From NCBI GenBank assembly GCA_025455285.1, contig JALOMU010000028.1, forward strand, positions 1-9,557: DNA of 9,557 bases, written 5' to 3'. Below the pieces are notes generated by a model that was given only the letters and a program-made list of their open reading frames with translations, made no database searches and was not told the origin of the DNA. The DNA is from Flavihumibacter sp. GTDB taxonomy: Bacteria; Bacteroidota; Bacteroidia; Chitinophagales; Chitinophagaceae. A program made the position numbers and the translations under genes. Of this stretch, positions 7,801 to 9,557 are shown piece by piece. The first letter of the stretch is position 1. Every line of letters starts with the position of its first letter.

Positions 7801-8026
7801 GCTTACCAGGTGGCAATTGCATTCGGAATCTGCCTTCTGCGTCTGATAAAACAGACCGGTTGGCTCCAATTAGTGTGATCGTTGCCCCTTCTAATGGCTG
7901 GCCTGACTTCTGTTCGAGGACCACCCCTGTAATCTGTCGTTCCTGTGCCCATAATTCCATTGATGGGCATAGCACACAAAGTGCAGTTAAAAGCAGTTGT
8001 ACAACCACTTGTAATCTCACAAGCAT
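4838..8026 (-). CDS. SusC/RagA family TonB-linked outer-membrane transporter
   Basis: This 1062-aa protein is the TonB-dependent barrel that imports the ligand captured by the adjacent SusD. A signal peptide (about 1-27, cleavage after LWA) is followed by a carboxypeptidase-D regulatory-like Ig domain (about 31-104), the DVVVVGYQ segment (113-120, where most SusC have GYG), a plug domain (about 121-262) with LLQGKVSGI, FTVRGN and PLYVIDGIP, and the SusC signature NDIESIVVQKDAAATAVWGS (229-248) continuing to GANGVIVIRTKRG. The rest is a 22-stranded barrel ending in GFEVLF, with the usual terminal aromatic. No STN domain precedes the Ig domain, so it is not expected to signal through an anti-sigma factor. 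The ATG at 8026 is secure: an in-frame TAA lies two codons upstream (8032-8030). It is the first gene of the four-gene operon; its promoter should lie in the divergent region with the operator-like sites. The frame is intact throughout. Confidence 0.97.
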   Translation of the reverse strand: MLVRLQVVVQLLLTALCVLCPSMELWAQERQITGVVLEQKSGQPLEGATITLIGANRSVLSDAEGRFRMQLPPGKQIITVSFVDFEIARVSINEGQQNLVLRLTEKSNKQLSDVVVVGYQKQSLKKTTSAVQVVSGKSIENMPAPSFDQLLQGKVSGINIQNFSGEPGVRNTFTVRGNSTIVTDLNSGVDDARTLSTPLYVIDGIPISITDLESSASTGTNYLAGINVNDIESIVVQKDAAATAVWGSRGANGVIVIRTKRGKAGKPQMRFSYYTGLTQKPNLMRTVAGAEERWQKLGLMRDYGTYQNLSNIPQVLSDSLNPAFNNATDWQDLFYQSGLINNADVNISAGSDLLNYRLGINYYDEDGIIRQTGFKRYSIRGNFDFKVSKKFNINLNLNATRSDRKRGLGRGRNDIVPINAATMPATFYALSDADKEFYYGGYDKQKDKNQTDAFSAYVQANYDIVKGIQYSFQGSLSSTTDKRNRFQPGEITPDGRSYAGSFQNNYMQYYLANILTGTKTIGDKHNFGMVLTQSFQLDDKTGSVIEGFDVPDDNIQVVSGIQQRNLFGYSYAQQAGLLSFMGQLSYDFDQKYILNLSWRADASSRFGNDSKWGYFPAVSAAYIVSDEKFLQNVSWIDLLKIRGSYGLSGSMPDDFYAPYNVWDVNQGLYNGTIMATPSFQKPVTLPNLTWNKSDQTNIGFDLFLFKNRINLTMDFYRRNSMNPILNLPFPFFTGYTSQTYNASLNILNEGIDIQLQSRNLGKSSPIQWTTNLNMSFNKNRISSLPNGNRTFFTNSYNYNQEMIFAVGQPIYTWAQMRYSGVYNNQSQIPVNPLTGQPISYFKTYYPVLPGFPVWEDVNNDWDVWSDEDKGEAKGDLVATGNPNPKLTGGLYNEFTYKNFSLGILCTYTIGRDIINNHLSSQFQNVWNFGGINNFAAQRLPDLSQFNYWVPGDATKGDDNAASFPSLSPYGPNFYQFLPFSTMWNENGSYFKIRNISLGYNFNRALVQKLGVQNIRLYSIVDNIYNFQKANVPDAELVSPQGEYRGTAYPLPRKYTLGFEVLF

Positions 8027-8130
8027 AGTTTAGCAGTTTGGTTTGAAATTTTTTATGCGGATCTAAAAATAATGCCAAAGCAACCGTATTAATTAACTGT
8101 ACACTTCGATGTGATAACTCTTACCAACAC

Positions 8131-8142
8131 GCAAACGATTGA
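8131..8142. promoter_or_regulatory. LacI-family operator-like site A
   Basis: GCAAACGATTGA matches the 12-bp palindrome GCAAACGTTTGC at 10 of 12 positions, with the central CG pair typical of LacI/PurR-type operators. Its centre is 21 bp (two helical turns) from site B, so proteins bound at both would sit on the same DNA face. Confidence 0.55.
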
Positions 8143-8151
8143 TATTTGTAG

Positions 8152-8163
8152 TCAAACGTTTGC
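8152..8163. promoter_or_regulatory. LacI-family operator-like site B (central copy)
   Basis: TCAAACGTTTGC differs from the perfect palindrome GCAAACGTTTGC only at the first base. The centre is at 8157/8158, 21 bp from site A and 55 bp (about five turns) from site C. The sequence resembles PurR/CcpA-type operators, which share a CG-centred A-rich/T-rich dyad. Confidence 0.65.
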
Positions 8164-8206
8164 GTTATTTTTCATTTTTTTGTAGAAATCAGTTCAAAAA
8201 TTTCAG

Positions 8207-8218
8207 GCAATCGTTTGC
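8207..8218. promoter_or_regulatory. LacI-family operator-like site C
   Basis: GCAATCGTTTGC has one mismatch to the palindrome GCAAACGTTTGC; its reverse complement GCAAACGATTGC differs from site A by only the last base. It lies 42 bp before the plus-strand start codon, where a bound repressor could block that gene's promoter or early transcription. Confidence 0.62.
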
Positions 8219-8259
8219 ATTCGCAGTCTCTGTAAAGTCGTAATAGTTTCATAGAAAAA

Positions 8260-9557
8260 ATGCAGATATTCAAACTGATCGTTAGTTTACTACTGATATC
8301 CATTTCAAGTTTTTCACAAGTAAGCCATGAGAACTGGCGAGCATTAGGTCCCTTTTCTATTCATAAATCAACCGGAGAAACCAGTGCACCTGGACTAGGC
8401 GTATATCGTACTATTGACATTCATCCCTCAAAACCAGATCATATCCTTATTGGTGGAATGTCTTCGGGGATTTGGTTGAGTACTGATAAAGGAATTACCT
8501 GGAAATGTGTTACAGCAGAGCTCCCGGTTGAAAATGTCAAAAAAATTCAAATCGCACCATCTAATCCTAAAATTGTTTACGCAGCCAGTACTGCAGGTAT
8601 TATGAAATCAGAAAATGGTGGGTTGAATTGGGAATTCACCAGTTTGAACATTCTGCAAAAGCTACCCTGCAGTGACCGGCAGAAGCTAAATGATGACAGA
8701 ACCTTACTCACGGTATCTCCCAGGAATGAAAATGAATTAATCGCCGCAGTTAATGACAGCCTGTACAAATCTGTAGACGGTGGGCTGAACTGGAATCTGA
8801 TCAAACCTGACTGGTTATGTCAGTTCCTTGAATACCATCCCAGTTCAGGGGAAATTATATATAGCGGCGGCGCAAATAAAAAAACGCCTAATGCTTTTTC
8901 TATCATCCGGTCAACCAATGGCGGCAATAATTTTACTTCAGTTACGAAAGGACTGCCAGATACATCAAAACTAGTGCGGCTCCACGATATTACAGCTTCC
9001 GTTAGCCTTGCGGATCCTGACAAATTGTATGTAACAATTTTTGGGGATGCCATGGTTCCGACCACCGTAAAAAAGGAAAATAAAAAACAACTGGCAGGAA
9101 CTTTTCTGGTTAGTAAAGACAAAGGGAAAAGTTTTCAATTGGTTCCACAGGCCAATAACTATAGAATGATTGATTCGCATTTTTCCTTATTCCATCCGTA
9201 CAGTGCCGATGAAAATAAAAACGAGTACAATTTCGACTATGCGGATAAGTCCTTCTGGCAAGGAAATTTTCAGCAGGTTGGTTGGGCTACCGCTTTTGCC
9301 ATTTCAAATAAAGACCCTAAAACAATGGTGCTGGCTGGTTCCGGCGCAGCCCTTAGTACAGATGGTGGTACTACATGGAATTATCTAAGAAAGCAAGGCA
9401 ACTACCATATCCATGGAGATATCCAGCATGCGAAAATTATTGGCAATGATGTCTGGCTGGTAAACGATGGTGGAGTTAATCATATTGATTTGCAAACCAG
9501 GGTTCAAACCAGACTGGAGGGCTACAGCGGACAGGATCTGTGGGGGTTCAGTACTTC
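8260..9557 (+). CDS. Secreted Asp-box (BNR/sortilin-like) beta-propeller protein, C-terminus cut by window edge
   Basis: The ATG at 8260 opens a frame with no stop to the end of the window (432 codons plus 2 nt). A signal peptide covers about 1-20 (hydrophobic 6-18, SFSQ cleavage region). Six Asp-box motifs of the type S-x-D-x-G-x-x-W are spaced along it: STDKGITW (74-81), SENGGLNW (117-124), SVDGGLNW (171-178), STNGGNNF (218-225), SKDKGKSF (285-292) and STDGGTTW (366-373). They are preceded by IHPSKPDHILIGG- and IAPSNPKIVYAAS-like strands, as in seven- to ten-bladed propellers of the sortilin/GH74-like group. HIHGDIQH (383-390) with NDGGV (402-406) is a pairing common in large secreted Bacteroidota proteins of this type. 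Asp-boxes are structural and do not show enzyme activity, so glycosidase, binding or adhesion roles all remain open. It faces the SusCD operon divergently and shares its control region. A C-terminal type IX secretion signal could lie beyond the edge. Confidence 0.9.
   Translation, partial: MQIFKLIVSLLLISISSFSQVSHENWRALGPFSIHKSTGETSAPGLGVYRTIDIHPSKPDHILIGGMSSGIWLSTDKGITWKCVTAELPVENVKKIQIAPSNPKIVYAASTAGIMKSENGGLNWEFTSLNILQKLPCSDRQKLNDDRTLLTVSPRNENELIAAVNDSLYKSVDGGLNWNLIKPDWLCQFLEYHPSSGEIIYSGGANKKTPNAFSIIRSTNGGNNFTSVTKGLPDTSKLVRLHDITASVSLADPDKLYVTIFGDAMVPTTVKKENKKQLAGTFLVSKDKGKSFQLVPQANNYRMIDSHFSLFHPYSADENKNEYNFDYADKSFWQGNFQQVGWATAFAISNKDPKTMVLAGSGAALSTDGGTTWNYLRKQGNYHIHGDIQHAKIIGNDVWLVNDGGVNHIDLQTRVQTRLEGYSGQDLWGFST

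Larger units (their letters stand above)
8027..8259. promoter_or_regulatory. Divergent intergenic control region between susC and the Asp-box gene
   Basis: These 233 bp separate two genes that start in opposite directions (ATG at 8026 on the minus strand, ATG at 8260 on the plus strand), so promoters for both must lie here or close by. The stretch is AT-rich and has three LacI-operator-like near-palindromes (listed separately at 8131, 8152 and 8207). They lie 105-192 bp upstream of susC and 42-129 bp upstream of the plus-strand gene. No pair of Bacteroidota -33 (TTTG) and -7 (TAnnTTTG) boxes matches well on either strand: the best single -7-like words are GATATTTG (8141-8148, plus) and TACGGTTG (minus strand, just downstream of the operators toward susC), each one base off and without a spaced -33 partner. 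No tRNA or small ORF is seen. Confidence 0.7.

Noticed and set aside
7803..8078. 91-codon minus-strand open frame overlapping the susC start
   Set aside because: It is out of frame with susC, has no signal or domain, and its overlapping part corresponds to the SusC N-terminus read in the wrong frame.
8088..8095. TTAATTAA palindrome in the intergenic region
   Set aside because: A short AT-only palindrome is expected by chance in such AT-rich DNA, and no second copy or spacing pattern supports a function.
8820..9180. Minus-strand open frames within the Asp-box gene
   Set aside because: They are antisense to a continuous frame with a signal peptide and six Asp-boxes and show no domain of their own.
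1..9557. CRISPR arrays, tRNA or rRNA genes, insertion sequences, defence genes
   Set aside because: No direct-repeat array, cloverleaf, transposase or terminal inverted repeats were seen by reading; all sizeable frames are explained by the listed genes.

Overview
The window looks like chromosomal DNA from a Bacteroidota organism, probably of the Chitinophagaceae/Sphingobacteria type. The basis is a SusC/SusD pair, SPII lipoproteins with Lys/Arg/Asp-rich residues after the lipid cysteine, the absence of strong Shine-Dalgarno sequences and the moderate AT-rich composition. The genus cannot be fixed from sequence alone.

Layout. Positions 1-1488 (minus strand) hold a compact two-gene unit. acpS (holo-ACP synthase) is followed after 15 bp by a PaaK-like adenylate-forming ligase that runs off the left edge. 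A strong hairpin terminator (1543-1587) separates this unit from the next. Positions 1608-8026 (minus strand) form a four-gene operon in transcription order: a TonB-dependent SusC/RagA transporter, a SusD/RagB lipoprotein, a short fasciclin (FAS1) lipoprotein, and a 334-aa lipoprotein that resembles DUF5007. Gaps are only 17, 11 and 10 bp. Positions 8027-8259 are a divergent intergenic region with three near-palindromic copies of a GCAAACGTTTGC-like sequence, typical of LacI-family operators. From 8260 (plus strand) a secreted Asp-box (BNR/sortilin-like) beta-propeller protein begins and runs off the right edge.

How the genes fit together. The SusCD complex imports an oligomeric ligand across the outer membrane, and the two accessory lipoproteins probably sit at the cell surface with it. 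The divergent Asp-box protein is exported and may bind or cut the same substrate. The shared operators suggest that one LacI-type repressor or activator responds to the imported compound and controls both directions. SusC has no N-terminal STN signalling domain, so control by an anti-sigma/ECF pair through the transporter is not expected. The substrate cannot be deduced: no recognisable glycoside hydrolase, sulfatase or peptidase catalytic domain is visible here.

Nothing in the window proves a wholly new system. The parts most worth following are the operator triplet, the FAS1 plus DUF5007-like extension of the SusCD pair, the divergent propeller protein, and the divergent adenylation motifs of the PaaK-like protein.
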